Below are positions 47,474 through 47,506 of a DNA stretch of 47,506 bases, piece after piece. The DNA lies in assembly GCF_001070715.1 (NCBI RefSeq), contig NZ_JVRR01000075.1:1-47506 (forward strand), given 5' to 3'. Origin of the DNA: Streptococcus pseudopneumoniae (GTDB taxonomy: Bacteria > Bacillota > Bacilli > Lactobacillales > Streptococcaceae). Every line of letters starts with the position of its first letter. The stretch's first letter is position 1. The position numbers and the translations under genes were made by a program. The notes beneath the pieces were generated by a model. The model did not search any database, had not been told where the DNA came from, and saw only the letters and a program-made list of their open reading frames with translations.

Positions 47474-47506
47474 CTAGCGAGACTTTAAAAGTTTATTACC
47501 CGCCAT
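47474..47506 (-). CDS. Possible 3' end of an upstream gene (candidate SRRP adhesin)
   Basis: The last 33 bases, read on the minus strand, encode MAGNKLLKSR followed by TAG and a terminator hairpin. A small, basic end is compatible with the tail of an LPXTG sorting signal. In known loci the SRRP gene lies upstream of the glycosyltransferases, in this position. Ten codons are too few for identification, and the visible ATG is probably internal. Confidence 0.3.
   Translation of the reverse strand: MAGNKLLKSR

Overview
The window is a chromosomal segment of a mitis-group Streptococcus (S. pneumoniae, S. mitis, S. oralis and relatives). Three lines of evidence point there: copies of the RUP repeat with ATACTCTTCGAAAATC...GAGTAT ends, the gene order mvaA-mvaS / stkP-phpP-rsmB-fmt-priA-rpoZ-gmk / rny / yefM / yqeG-yqeH-yhbY-nadD-yqeK-rsfS / sstT, and a serine-rich-repeat-protein (SRRP) glycosylation and accessory Sec locus in the position of the pneumococcal psrP island. 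A StkP with three PASTA domains and a Gln/Asn/Ser-rich tail (pneumococcal StkP, from memory, has four) suggests a close relative rather than typical S. pneumoniae. No rRNA, tRNA, CRISPR array or intact insertion sequence was seen.

Region 1 (1-22.5 kb) is conserved core sequence, nearly all on the minus strand. It holds the mevalonate genes mvaS-mvaA and a split ThrE-type exporter. An operon gmk-rpoZ-priA-fmt-rsmB-phpP-stkP follows (read right to left), with a terminator-like hairpin at the end of rpoZ. Next are rny and an orphan, internally shortened YefM antitoxin without a YoeB toxin. The last block is a ribosome-assembly and NAD operon, corA-yqeG-yqeH-yhbY-nadD-yqeK-isochorismatase-rsfS-methyltransferase-tmcAL. 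It is interrupted between yqeH and yhbY by a 200-base spacer holding four consecutive hairpins.

Region 2 (22.4-25.1 kb) has a divergent promoter pair (mscS-like and sstT), an ArAE-type membrane protein on the plus strand and two complete RUP elements. The second RUP forms the border with the accessory island.

Region 3 (25.1-47.5 kb) is a minus-strand SRRP locus. In transcription order it runs GT8, GT2, two double-GT2 enzymes, a second GtfB-like/GtfA-like pair, a frameshifted GT8, another GT8, secY2, asp1, asp2, asp3, secA2, gtfA, gtfB, asp4, asp5. By analogy with characterised systems, GtfA/GtfB start O-GlcNAc modification of the adhesin in the cytoplasm. The other glycosyltransferases extend the glycan, Asp2 O-acetylates GlcNAc, and SecA2/SecY2/Asp1-5 export the glycoprotein. 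The adhesin gene itself is not in the window; its 3' end may lie at the extreme right edge. The glycosyltransferase half (about 35.8-47 kb) is visibly more AT-rich than the core, as expected of acquired DNA.

The most noteworthy points are: a GT8 gene broken in an (AT)4 tract where one more AT unit exactly restores the frame; a complete second GtfA/GtfB-like pair in reversed order; a C-terminal module with a YLDIN motif shared by the GtfB proteins and the GT8 enzymes; the toxin-less yefM with a retained TGTACA operator; and the four-hairpin spacer.
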